Shown here in pieces: positions 10,745 to 23,424 of a stretch of DNA of 64,000 bases. The translations under genes were made by a program, and so were the position numbers. The first letter of the stretch is position 1. Every line of letters starts with the position of its first letter. This DNA is from Ephydatia muelleri. Lineage: Eukaryota > Porifera > Demospongiae > Spongillida > Spongillidae. Where the stretch lies: NCBI GenBank assembly GCA_013339895.1, contig JABACO010000024.1:1775780-1839779 (forward strand), given 5' to 3'. The notes under the pieces are model-generated. The model had not been told where the DNA came from and searched no databases. It saw nothing but the letters and a program-made list of their open reading frames with translations.

Positions 10745-11480
10745 AACTATTTTAAATTTATATAATTCCTTAATAGGATTGTCAATCTAAATGAATTTAT
10801 GAACGTTACAATAGCCACATTTAGTCAAATATGAGCGGCATTGTTACAATTCATATACCTTTAAAAGATAAAATCAAATAGCTTGCAATTAACTAAATTG
10901 ACAAAATAATATACGACAACTTTTAATTAATAACGTGATTTATAAATTGCAGAATTAATATTGATGAGACTTTGAAAAAAGTATTAAATTTGGCATTTAA
11001 CTAGTTAACAACAAATCAAACTTGAAAAAGCTATATGACACACTATGTTTTATTAACTTTGAGTGTTAATAGCGCACCATTAAATAATCTGTTACCAAAT
11101 CAAATAGTGTTTTGTACTTCATCTTATACTGCAACATTTTATTATGGTTATTAATATTTACCACACAACGGCTTCAACCTTAATAACTTAAAAGCAAATT
11201 ATGGTCTCAAATGTTAATAACTTACTATTTAAACTACTAACTTGAAATCAGTACTGTTCCACTGCATATCTAGATCTTGTGTTACTTAATTATTAAAATC
11301 AATTATCTTGAATAACTTTGTTAATAGAGGGCTTTAGATGTATGATGGTTTTGATAGTTACTTAACCGCTTACAATAAATCTAATTGAATCGTTACTATT
11401 TGCATAACTAGTGCAACATATGTTAAAGAAATCAAGTAGTTCATTATTTTCAATCCTGAGTTATAGGGATTTTAAAGCGT
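10745..11480. mobile_element. AT-rich MITE-like repeat, uninterrupted copy
   Basis: A non-coding repeat of about 0.7 kb. It matches 53,517-53,810 on the left and 60,308-60,643 on the right, so it shows what that interrupted copy looked like before insertion. Ends are loosely inverted (TTTTAAAT... and ...GGATTTTAAAG). No ORF. Confidence 0.6.
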
Positions 11481-11562
11481 TGTGTTCTATCGCAAACACC
11501 ATGTATATAGGGCGATCATATACGCATATTATATCAAGGCGTCTTACATACACATAATGTTT

Positions 11563-11584
11563 GGGGGGGGGGGGGGGGGGGGGG
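11563..11584 (+). repeat. G22 homopolymer
   Basis: Uninterrupted run of 22 guanines in otherwise AT-rich DNA; length is likely to vary and to be hard to sequence. Confidence 0.9.
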
Positions 11585-12115
11585 AGTCGAGATTTCTAGG
11601 TCTCACCCCTTGGGCTGGCACTGTACAACGACTGGGGAGTGCCATCTCACCACACCCCAAAATTGCTAGCCACGAAGCCCGGGGCATGGCCAATGGTTGA
11701 AACTAGTCGTTAAGAGCACCAAGCATAGACCAATTCGAGCGTAAGAAGGTTAAATAACGTTTAAGGTAGTTAAACTAAGTTAACCGATGAGCCCAGTAAG
11801 GTAGTTAAACTAAGTTAACCGATGAGCCCAGCATCACACGCATTTGAGCTCATTGCCCCAGCCATGTAAATTAAGTTGTTCCAAAAGAGTCGTGATGGCC
11901 TTTCATTTCTTTTTGTTTTTTGTTGTCCTCCTTTCCATTCCATCATCCATGTTGGATGATGTGACACCCCGGGCAGGTATCTGGCATCGTACGATGACTG
12001 GGGAGTGCCCTCTCACCACACCCCCAAACCTGCTAGCAACGAAGCCCGGGGCACGGCCAATGGTAGAACCTAGTTACGCGTGCCAAGTATAGACCAATTC
12101 GAGCGTAAGAAGGAA
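11585..12115. repeat. Two-copy GC-richer repeat with a 34-bp direct repeat between
   Basis: Two related blocks (about 11,600-11,755 and 11,965-12,115) share ACTGGGGAGTGCC, CTCACCACACCCC, GAAGCCCGGGGCA and GACCAATTCGAGCGTAAGAA. Between them a 34-bp stretch containing AAACTAAGTTAACCGATGAG occurs twice in tandem near 11,763-11,832. It may be a SINE-like or composite repeat; no promoter boxes or coding frame recognised. Confidence 0.55.
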
Positions 12116-13754
12116 CCTTAAATGTGGTTCATGCACTTTTTGTGAAAACTATAGTCAATTCATTTCACTTCCCAAGCATTACAGTTATAGTGCATACAAA
12201 GTCATGTTGCTTACCATGACATGAATCTCGTTCCACCACTTGGACCACTGTGAAGAAAATAAGTTGAACAATGACAACAACAGACAGACGTTCATGTGAA
12301 AGAGCAATTCCAATTTGAAAATGATACACAAGAATCACATAAATACACTCTGAGCTGTTGCTATGCATCTACAATCAAATCATGCTTGTTGCCAGAATAA
12401 TTGGCTTAAGTCTTTAACAGTTTACTGAAACTGTAAGCATATCAGTGTCGGTTGTGCACGTTTTATGGAAAAAAAGAATATTTGTCACACAAAAACTGTA
12501 ACAATTACTATTGCATATCTATTACAAACTAGTTGAACAATGTGACATAATATGAACGGGACAGTGCCATTACATCACTATATTCCTTCAGAATTACACC
12601 TCCAACATTCCATACTATTGTAATCCAATCACATTTGTACCTTGTACGGCCAAACAAATCAGCTGACGACTGATCCTGTGTACTGACACTGAAAGAATAA
12701 AGGACATCATAGTGATTAATGCACCTGTTTGTGAAAACTGTCAACAGTTAAGTTTTAAATGTCTAACATAAACCCTGACAACATTTGCATTTAAAGGTTA
12801 TGTTGCTTATGACGATTACATGTATCTCACTCCATGGCTTGGAACGTCAGCAACATTAAAGTTGAAGAAAAAAGTTGAAAACATAAGACATCGTTACGAT
12901 TCAGTAATGCTATCTGAACATGGTACACTACATCACAAAACCAACTCTAACCTATTGCCACGCTTCTAAAATCAATATGTACCTTCTATGGGCAGACACA
13001 TCAGCTGATGTCCAATCCTGTGTACTGATACTGAAAGGAGACAAATGGCTTGTCATTGTGTTTCATGGATTTTGTGTGAAAACTATGGTCAATTCATTTC
13101 CCCTCCCAAGCATTAAAGTTATAGTGCATCCAAAGTCATGTTGCTTACCATGACGTGAATTTCAATCCACCACTTAGACCACTGTGAAGAAAATAAGTTG
13201 ATCAATGACAGCAACAAACAGACGTTCATGTGAAAGAGCAATTCCAATTTGAAAATGATACATAACAAAAACACTCTGAGCTGTTACTATGCATCTAAAA
13301 TCAAATCATGTTTGTGCCAGAATAATTGGCTGAAGTCTGTTACAGTTTAATGAAAGCATATCAGTGTAAGTTGCGCATGTTTAGCAAAAATATTTTTTAT
13401 TTGTCACGCTAAAAACCTGAACAATTATTGTGTACTAACTAGAATGATACGTGACACATCTAGCACTCCACTACAAACTAGTTGAACAATGTGACATAAT
13501 ATGATCGGGACAGTGCCATTACATCACTGTATTCCTTCAGAATTACACCTCCAACATTCCAAGCTATTGCAATCAAATCACATTTGTACCTTGTATGGGA
13601 AGACAAATCAGCTGATGTCCGATCCTGTGTACTGACACTGAAAGAAGAAAAATGGCTCATCATTGTGTCTATGCACTGCATGAAAACTCTGGTAAATTCA
13701 TTTCACTTCACAAGCATAAACATTATGCTTACCGTGACATGAATCTTGTTCCAC

Positions 13755-16700
13755 CATATGGACCACTGTGAAGAGAGAATAAGTTGAACAATAACTACAA
13801 TAAACAGATGTTCATGTGAAAGAGCAATTCCAATTTGAAAATGATACACAAGAATCACATGTGCTCAAACGCTGAGCTTTTGCTATGCATCTAAAATCAA
13901 ATCATGCTTGTGGCAGAATAATTGGCTGAAGTCTGTTACAGTTTACTGAAAGCATATCAGTGTAAGTCGTACAGGTTTAGCAAAAACTTGTCACTCAAAA
14001 ACCTTAACAATTATCAGGACCTACGTTAGAGGGTCCTATATAGGATTTGAAGTGTCATGAATACAATTAGAAAAATACCTGATTCCACTCTTGCCGATGT
14101 GCTGTACAATCAGTTGGACTTTAGCGAGCGTGTTTGGATACAACCATCGAGTATTCTACAACGTAGTAAAACTGCCGACACGCTTAGAAAGCTCAGACAA
14201 TAGAGATACGCTCACTCGTTGACACACTCGAACCCGAAAAAAGTTACTCATTCCGGAACTCATAAGATAAGATTCGCTCGGATATACTTCCTTCTTCGTG
14301 TACTCTCATGCATAAAAATGAGTGAAACAATTTTACTCAATTGCTGTCTACAAATCCTACATCATCAATTTTATTTTAATTAAATTTTTATATCTTGTAC
14401 TAACTAGAACGTCACGTGACTCATCTAGCACTCCACTACAAACTAGTTGAACAGATCTTGACAGTGCCATAACATCACTGTATTACACCTCAAATATTTC
14501 AAGCTATTGTAATCAAATCCCATTTGTACAATGTACCTTGTATGGGCAGACAAATCAGCTGACGACTGATTCTGTGTACTGACACTGAAAGAATGAAGGA
14601 AATTATTATGATTTATGTACCTGTTTGTGAAAACTGTCAACAGTGTTAAGATTTAAATGCCAAACATAAACCCTGACAATAATTGCATTCAAAGGTGATG
14701 TTGGTTACGATGATGACATGTATCTCAGTCCATGGCTTGGAACGTTAGCAGCACAAAACGTTTTAAACATTAGACATCGCTACGATTCAGTAATGCTATC
14801 TGAACATAGTACACTACATCACAAAACCAACTCCAACCTATTGCCATGCTTCTAAAATTAATATGTACCTTGTATGGGAAGACAAATTGGCTGATGTCCG
14901 ATCCTGTGTACTGACACTGAAAGAAGAAAAAATGGCTCATCATTGTGTCTATGCACTGCATGAAAACTCTGGTAAATTCATTTCACTTCACAAGCATAAA
15001 CATTATGCTTACCGTGACATGAATCTTGTTCCACCACTTGGACCACTGTGAAGAGAGAATAAGTTGAACAATAACTACAATAAACAGATGTTCATGTGAA
15101 AGAGCAATTCCCATTTGAAAATGATACACAAGAATTGCACAAAACACTCTGAGCTGTTGCAATGCATCTAAAATCAAATCATGTTTGTGCCAGAATAATT
15201 GGCTGAAGTCTGTTACAGTTTACTAAAACTAAAAGCATATCAGTGTAAGTTGTGCATGTTTAGCAAAAACATTTTTTATTTGTCACGCAAAAACCTGAAC
15301 AATTATTGTGTACTAACTAGAATGTCACGTGACACATCTAGCACTCCACTACAAACTTGTTGAACAATGTGACATAATATGATTGGGACAGTGCTATTGC
15401 ATCTCTGTATTCCTTCAGAATTACACCTCAAACATTCCAAGCTATTATAATCATATCACATTTGTACCTTGTATGGGAAGACAAATCCACTGACGACTGA
15501 TCCTGTGTACTGACACTGAAAGTAGAAAAATGGCTTATCATTGTGGTTTATGCACTGCGTGAAAACTATGGTAAACTCATTTCACTTCACAAGCATAAAC
15601 ATTATGCTTACTGTGACATGAATCTTGTTCCACCACTTGGACCACTGTGAAGAGAATGAGTTGAACAATAACTACAATAAACAGATGTTCATGTGAAAGA
15701 GCAATTCCAAGTTGAAACTGATACACAAGAATCACATGTGCTAAAACGCTGAGATGTTGCTATGCATCTAAAATCAAATCATGCTTGTGGCAGAATAAGT
15801 GGCTGAAGTCTGTTACAGTTTACTGAAACTGAAAGCACATCAGTGTAAGTTTTACATGTTTAGCAAAAACATTTTATTTGTCATGCAAAAAACCCTACAA
15901 TTACAAATAGAACGTCACGTGACACATCTAGCACTCCACTACAAAGTAGTTGAGTGACAGTGCCATTATATCACTGTATTCTTTTAGAATTACACCACCA
16001 ACATTCCAAGCTATTGTTATCAAATCACATTTGTACCTTGCATGGGTAAACAAATCAGCTGACGACTGATCCTGTGTACTGAAACTGAAAGAATAAAGGA
16101 GATCATAGTGATTTATGATGCATCTGTTTGTGAAAACTGTCAACAGTGTTTAAGTTTTTATGCCAAACATAAACCCTGACAATAAATGCATTCAAAGGTT
16201 ATGTTGCTTATGATGGTGACATGTATCTCACTCCATGGCTTGGAACGTCAGCAACACAAAATGTTTTAAACATAAGACATCGCTACAATTCAGTAATGCT
16301 ATCTGAACATGGTACACTACATCACAAAACCATTGCCACGGTTCTAAAATCAATATGTACCTTGTATTGGAAGACAAGTCAGCTGATGTCCGATCCTGTG
16401 TACTGATATGCAAAAAGAAAAATGGCTTGTCGTTGTGGTTTATGCACTGTGTGACAAACTATGGTAAATTTATTTCACTTCCCAAACATTAACCTTATCA
16501 ATTACTGTGCACCAAAACAGTATGTTGCATACTGTGGACACATCTAGCACTCCACTACAAACTAGTTGAACAATGTGACATAAAATGATCAGGACAGTGT
16601 CATTACAGCATGGTATTCCTTTAGAATTCCTACACCAAAATCACATTTGTACCTTTCATGGGAAGATAAATCAGCTGATGACTGATCCTGTGTACTGACA

Positions 16701-16807
16701 CTGAAAGAAGAAAAATGGATTATCATTGTGGTCCATGCAGGTATTGTCAATTCATTTCACTTCACAAGCATAAACATTATGCACACCATGACATGAATCT
16801 TGTTCCA
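13755..16807. repeat. 3,053-bp tandem duplication, copy 1
   Basis: Sequence from about 13,755 recurs 3,053 bp downstream with only scattered substitutions and small indels that cancel (for example near 14,212 and 14,325). It contains six 48-nt mini-exons and several 33-nt ones. The near-identity points to recent unequal exchange within the array. Confidence 0.85.
14010..14395. repeat. Non-array insert within the 3-kb unit (also at 17,063-17,447)
   Basis: A stretch with a different base composition, starting CAGGACCTACGTTAGAGG and ending before TTTTATATCTTG, is embedded in the array and copied with it. It has no convincing ORF or splice signals. It was present before the 3-kb duplication. Confidence 0.5.
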
Positions 16808-19800
16808 CCACTTGGACCACTGTGAAGAGAGAATAAATTGAACAATAACTACAATAAACAGATGTTCATGTGAAAGAGCAATTCCAATTTGAAAATGATA
16901 CACAAGAATCACATGTGCTCAAACGCTGAGCTTTTGCTATGCATCTAAAATCAAATCATGCTTGTGGCAGAATAATTGGCTGAAGTCTGTTACAGTTTAC
17001 TGAAAGCATATCAGTGTAAGTCGTACAGGTTTAGCAAAAACTTGTCACTCAAAAACCTTAACAATTATCAGGACCTACGTTAGAGGGTCCTATATAGGAT
17101 TTGAAGTGTCATGAATACAATTAGAAAAATACCTGATTCCACTCTTGCCGATGTGCTGTACAATCAGTTGGACTTTAGCGAGCGTGTTTGGATACAACCA
17201 TCGAGTATTCTACAACGTAGTAAAACTGCCGACACGCTTAGAAAGCTCAGACAACAGAGATAACGCTCACTCGTTGACACACTCGAACCCGAAAAAAGTT
17301 ACTCATTCCGGAACTCATAAGATAAGATTCGCTCGGATATACTTCCTTCTTCGTGTACTCATGCATAAAAATGAGTGAAACAATTTTACTCAATTGCTGT
17401 CTACAAATCCTACATCGTCAATTTTATTTTAATTAAATTTTTATATCTTGTACTAACTAGAACGTCACGTGACTCATCTAGCACTCCACTACAAACTAGT
17501 TGAACAGATCTTGACAGTGCCATAACATCACTGTATTACACCTCAAATATTCCAAGCTATTGTAATCAAATCCCATTTGTACAATGTACCTTGTATGGGC
17601 AGACAAATCAGCTGACGACTGATCCTGTGTACTGACACTGAAAGAATGAAGGAAATTATTATGATTTATGTACCTGTTTGTGAAAACTGTCAACAGTGTT
17701 AAGGTTTAAATGCCAAACATAAACCCTGACAATAATTGCATTCAAAGGTGATGTTGGTTACGATGATGACATGTATCTCAGTCCATGGCTTGGAACGTTA
17801 GCAACACAAAACGTTTTAAACATTAGACATCGCTACGATTCAGTAATGCTATCTGAACATAGTACACTACATCACAAAACCAACTCCAACCTATTGCCAT
17901 GCTTCTAAAATTAATATGTACCTTGTATGGGAAGACAAATTGGCTGATGTCCGATCCTGTGTACTGACACTGAAAGAAGAAAAAATGGCTCATCATTGTG
18001 TCTATGCACTGCATGAAAACTCTGGTAAATTCATTTCACTTCACAAGCATAAACATTATGCTTACCGTGACATGAATCGTGTTCCACCACTTGGACCACT
18101 GTGAAGAGAGAATAAGTTGAACAATAACTACAATAAACAGATGTTCATGTGAAAGAGCAATTCCCATTTGAAAATGATACACAAGAATTGCACAAAACAC
18201 TCTGAGCTGTTGCAATGCATCTAAAATCAAATCATGTTTGTGCCAGAATAATTGGCTGAAGTCTGTTACAGTTTACTAAAACTAAAAGCATATCAGTGTA
18301 AGTTGTGCATGTTTAGCAAAAACATTTTTTATTTGTCACGCAAAAACCTGAACAATTATTGTGTACTAACTAGAATGTCACGTGACACATCTAGCACTCC
18401 ACTACAAACTTGTTGAACAATGTGACATAATATGATCGGGACAGTGCCATTGCATCTCTGTATTCCTTCAGAATTACACCTCAAACATTCCAAGCTATTA
18501 TAATCATATCACATTTGTACCTTGTATGGGAAGACAAATCCACTGACGACTGATCCTGTGTACTGACACTGAAAGTAGAAAAATGGCTTATCATTGTGGT
18601 TTATGCACTGCGTGAAAACTATGGTAAACTCATTTCACTTCACAAGCATAAACATTATGCTTACTGTGACATGAATCTTGTTCCACCACTTGGACCACTG
18701 TGAAGAGAATGAGTTGAACAATAACTACAATAAACAGATGTTCATGTGAAAGAGCAATTCCAAGTTGAAACTGATACACAAGAATCACATGTGCTAAAAC
18801 GCTGAGATGTTGCTATGCATCTAAAATCAAATCATGCTTGTGGCAGAATAAGTGGCTGAAGTCTGTTACAGTTTACTGAAACTGAAAGCACATCAGTGTA
18901 AGTTTTACATGTTTAGCAAAAACATTTTATTTGTCATGCAAAAACCCCTACAATTACAAATAGAACGTCACGTGACACATCTAGCACTCCACTACAAAGT
19001 AGTTGAGTGACAGTGCCATTATATCACTGTATTCTTTTAGAATTACACCACCAACATTCCAAGCTATTGTTATCAAATCACATTTGTACCTTGCATGGGT
19101 AAACAAATCAGCTGACGACTGATCCTGTGTACTGAAACTGAAAGAATAAAGGAGATCATAGTGATTTATGATGCATCTGTTTGTGAAAACTGTCAACAGT
19201 GTTTAAGTTTTTATGCCAAACATAAACCCTGACAATAAATGCATTCAAAGGTTATGTTGCTTATGATGGTGACATGTATCTCACTCCATGGCTTGGAACG
19301 TCAGCAACACAAAATGTTTTAAACATAAGACATCGCTACAATTCAGTAATGCTATCTGAACATGGTACACTACATCACAAAACCATTGCCACGGTTCTAA
19401 AATCAATATGTACCTTGTATTGGAAGACAAGTCAGCTGATGTCCGATCCTGTGTACTGATATGCAAAAAGAAAAATGGCTTGTCGTTGTGGTTTATGCAC
19501 TGTGTGACAAACTATGGTAAATTTATTTCACTTCCCAAACATTAACCTTATCAATTACTGTGCACCAAAACAGTATGTTGCATACTGTGGACACATCTAG
19601 CACTCCACTACAAACTAGTTGAACAATGTGACATAAAATGATCAGGACAGTGTCATTACAGCATGGTATTCCTTTAGAATTCCTACACCAAAATCACATT
19701 TGTACCTTTCATGGGAAGATAAATCAGCTGATGACTGATCCTGTGTACTGACACTGAAAGAAGAAAAATGGATTATCATTGTGGTCCATGCAGGTATTGT

Positions 19801-19860
19801 CAATTCATTTCACTTCACAAGCATAAACATTATGCACACCATGACATGAATCTTGTTCCA
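16808..19860. repeat. 3,053-bp tandem duplication, copy 2
   Basis: Near-identical second copy, ending about 19,860 where GGACCACTG changes to GGACCTTTG and similarity falls to the general array level. Confidence 0.85.
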
Positions 19861-21668
19861 CCACTTGGACCTTTGTGAAGAGAATGAGTTGAACAATAAC
19901 TACAATAAACAGATGTTCATGTGAAAGAGCAATCCCAATTTGAAAATGATACACAAGAATCACATGTGCTCAAACGCTGAGCTTTTGCTATGCATCTAAA
20001 ATCAAATCATGCTTGTGGCAGAATAATTGGCTGAAGTCTGTAACAGTTTACTGAAACTGAAAGCATATCAGCGTTAGTTGTACATGTTTAGCGAAAACAT
20101 TCCTGATTTGTCACGCACAAACTTAACAATTGTACTAACTAGAACGTCACCTGACAAATCTAGCACTCCACTACAAACTAGTTGAACAATGTGACATAAC
20201 ATGATCGGGACAGTGTCTTTACATTACTGTATTCCTTCAGAATTACACCTCAAACATTCCAAGCTATTGTAATCAAATCACATTCGTACCTTGTATGGGA
20301 AGACAAATCAGCTGACGACTGATCCTGTGTACTGACACTGAAAGAATAAAGAACATCATTGTGATTTATGCACCTGTTTGTGAAAACTGTTAACAGTGTT
20401 AATTATAAGGTTTTAATGTCAAACATAAACCCTGACAATAATTGCATTCAAAGGTCCTGTTGCTTACGATGGTGACACGTATCTCTCTCCATGGCTTGGA
20501 ACATCAGCAACACAAAAAGTTTTAAACATTAGACATTGCTACGATTCATTAATGCTATCTGAACATGGTACACTACATCACAAAACCAACTCCAACCTAT
20601 TGCCATGCTTCTAAAATCAATATGTACCTTGTATGGGATGACAAATCGGCTGATGTCTGATCCTGTGTACTGATACTGAAAGAAGAAAAATAGCTTATCA
20701 TTGTGGTTTTATGCACTGTGTGAAAACTATGGTAAATCCCAAACATAAATCTTATCAATTACTGTTCACCAAAATGGTATGTTGCATACTGTGGACACAT
20801 CTAACACTCCACTACAAACTAGTTGAACAATGTGACATAAAATGATCAGGACAGTGTCATTACAGCATGGTATTCCTTCAGAATTACACGTTAAATTCCA
20901 AAATCCAAAATTCTATCGCAATCATATCACATTCGTACCTTGTATGGGCAGACAAATCAGCTGACGACTGATGCTGTGAACTGACACTGAAAGAAGAAAA
21001 ATGGCTTATCATTGTGGTTTATGCACTGCGTGAAAACTATGGTCAATTCATTTCACTTCCTAAGCAATAAACATTATGCATACCGTGACATGAATCTCGT
21101 TCCACCGCTTCGACCACTGTGAAGAAAATAAGTTGAACAATAATAAAAAACAGATGTTGATGCGCAAGAGCAATTCCAATTTGAAAATGATACACCAAGA
21201 ATCACACTCAAACACTCTGAGTTGTTGCTGTGCATCTAAAATCAAATTATTTTTGTGCCAGAGTAATTAGTTGAAGTTTGATTCAGTTCTCTGAAACACA
21301 AGCATCTATCACATGTTCTCACCCATGACTTGAGTTGGCAGTATTTTTCTCTTGCAATAATATGCTCAGTTGTTGGGAAACAATTTATTGCAATTCTAAC
21401 TGCTAATTTAATGATACTATGTAACTAAATGCTTGGTATTGTAATGATACATATTTCATAATCTGCTGCCAATTCAATGGAAAGCATACATAAGAAAATG
21501 TATACAAACTTAGATGTTACCTGTGTTATAAAGTTGCAAAAAGTAGCACTAGCTAGATCCTGTTACATTAAAAAAATTGAAAGCTAACCTACAACCTCTG
21601 ACCTAATCACTAATGATAATGATCATGCATTCATTAATGGAATGAATAGCTGGTATTTCAGAGCTTAC

Positions 21669-22220
21669 ATGTTCATTGAACACTCTACCACATGGTCTTC
21701 AAGCTCATAGATGCTTATCTTCTTATCACAAGTCATACAGATCTCTCCTGGTTCATCATTCTGAAATAAAAAAGATAAATTAAAATGTTAGACATGCAGT
21801 AATAGATACCTTGTCACAGTGATCTTTTGTGATGTGAGACACATCCACATCTTTTTGTAGCGGGCGCAAGTACAGGGTGCCTCTTTTTATAATCGATGAC
21901 AAATAGTGAACTGAAAGACCACCTTTTGGCATTTGTATGGGGATCAAACTTTTTCCATTAGACACCATAAATGTATAGCCTCCAGATAATTGAAGGCTTG
22001 GAAATGCCACATATACAACATTATGTATATGTGTCGCATTTCCATCGTCATTCAAAACTAGGACTTTGTTGCACAAACCAAGCCCTGCAAGCCTAATGCG
22101 CTCTTCCACTGATGGAACCTTCTCCTGATCCTTAGAGATCAAACAAGTAGATATTATTTTAATTGTTTTTACAGCTGTCTTTGTTTTGTTAAAGAGCTTG
22201 CTAGCAGTTTGACGACGAGA
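21669..22220 (-). CDS. N-terminal conserved exons of the G2E3-like HECT gene
   Basis: Two exons, 21,810-22,220 (137 codons, phase 0 to 0) and 21,669-21,760 (92 nt, phase 0 to 2), are joined by a 49-bp intron. The first starts SRRQTASKLFNKTKTAV. It then has the conserved block IRLAGLGLCNKVLVLNDDG, FPSLQLSGGYTFM and LYLRPLQKDVDV, seen upstream of HECT domains in invertebrate G2E3-like proteins. The second encodes EICMTCDKKISIYELEDHV then EC, a Cys/His knuckle (C-x2-C...H-x3-C) typical of the same family. After this exon the gene enters the 18-kb interval that contains the mini-exon array. Codon phase matches both the array and the acidic exon at 3559. Confidence 0.82.
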
Positions 22221-22272
22221 CTACAATAAGCGGTTAACCATAAACAAATAGAATGAGGAGAGAATAACTTAC

Positions 22273-22786
22273 ACTTGTGAGTACGTTTCTGCTTTGAAGC
22301 ATCATCTACAAGAAATCAATAATTTTTAAACGGTTTCAAACACAAATTTTTAAAAATTGACAAAACTATTTCAGGTTTGTACAAACAAATGCTAGTCAAT
22401 GATTTGTAATATAACAATGTTGATATAGCATTTCTCAAACAAGATAGTTCTAACAGTATATACCATGTTACAGTTTGAAAATTAAAATGGACGTTAAAAA
22501 TATATACCATCTTACAGCCTACACATTTAAAGTTAACACCAGTACCAGAAAAATAAACAAACTTACACTAGATGATGGCACTGATACTTGTGCACATGAT
22601 ACTTGAATAAGAATAATAATTTATAAATTACAGTTAGTTTCCAGATTTTAGTATTACAGTGCATTGCACTCAAGTCATGGTGTTATCATCAGTCAATCAT
22701 TAGTTTGATAAGGGTACAAAATAGTTATGGGTCAACAAATATCTACTTGCACGTGGTGTTGAGAATGAAGCTTGATGTTGTGATGT
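22273..22786 (-). CDS. Three mini-exons of the HECT gene (S/T-rich linker)
   Basis: Exons 22,747-22,786 (40 nt, TSQHQASFSTPRA), 22,568-22,602 (35 nt, SCAQVSVPSSS) and 22,273-22,305 (33 nt, MMLQSRNVLTS) have AG acceptors and GTAGAT or GTAAGT donors. Phases fit each other (0-1, 1-0, 0-0) and the next exon at 22,220. The third begins ATGATG and could also be an alternative translation start. The first is clearly related to the 36-nt TSRLQASVTSPS mini-exons further upstream. Confidence 0.65.
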
Positions 22787-23424
22787 CTGAAGAGGTTTAA
22801 GTGAAATATATAACTTTATGAATACTACAGATTTTTGAATCACAGTGCTTTAAGTTTATATAGTAAAATACATATATGTACTCAGTGTTCATACTGCAAA
22901 GCTATCTAAAAATTACTAAACCTGTCATGAACTTTTATAACATTATAAATAAGAGATGGAGGTGCATAAGCTATGTAAATCTCTTGGCAGATCAGAAGTT
23001 TTAATATTGTAATGAACACCGACTCATGGTAATGATATAAAGTAGCATGAATGAAATTTGAAACAAAAACAAAATGTTCAGTACAGGTTTTTAACTCTTG
23101 CAGGGTTTGCCGTAAGGGTTGCAATAAATGACATTCATATTTTGATGACGATCGTCGGTAATTATGTTAATAGCAAAAACGTCATAATGCATCACCGTAA
23201 AGGGGGCGGACATAGTGAATTGCTTGAAATACGACAATTACCGCCACCATGCGTTTAACATAGCAGCTGCTTAAAATGGGAGCCCATATCTACATATGCA
23301 TGAAGAGGGCTCCATTGTAGAAGTAAACAATGGGCTTTTTGTACGGTCTTACGTGCAGCGCTCTGCATGGTTAGTACATAACACATTCCCGTTTTTTTTT
23401 GCGCTCTGATGCTCTGTTATTGCA
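22787..23424. other. Intron or intergenic DNA before the hAT-derived gene
   Basis: AT-rich until about 23,100, then a more balanced stretch leading to the plus-strand ATG at 23,425. It could hold the promoter of the hAT-derived gene. No specific motif recognised. Confidence 0.4.

Larger units (their letters stand above)
12120..21300 (-). repeat. Tandem array of phase 2-2 mini-exons in the HECT gene
   Basis: The repeating unit, read on the minus strand, holds a 33-nt exon (TTCTCTTCACAG acceptor, CACG|GTAAGC donor; in phase GPSGGTRFMS), an intron of about 90-120 bp, then a 48-nt exon (CTTCTTTCAG acceptor, ACAAG|GTAC donor; in phase VSTQDRTSADLSSHT). Worked examples are 13,733-13,765 and 13,590-13,637. 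Including the units near 4.1 and 5.8 kb I count 20 copies of the 48-nt exon, about 17 with both splice sites, and 12 recognisable plus 6 decayed copies of the 33-nt exon (near 12,820, 14,715, 16,220, 17,770, 19,270, 20,475). All intact copies lack stops in the phase set by the flanking exons. The peptide would be a Ser/Thr/Gly-rich linker between the N-terminal region and the HECT domain. Which copies are spliced cannot be told from DNA. Confidence 0.72.

Noticed and set aside
12529-20400. Recurring minus-strand ORFs starting MTVFTNR and plus-strand ORFs starting MYLTPWLGT
   Set aside because: They run through intron, splice sites and mini-exons in the wrong phase. The phase-consistent mini-exon reading explains the repeats better.
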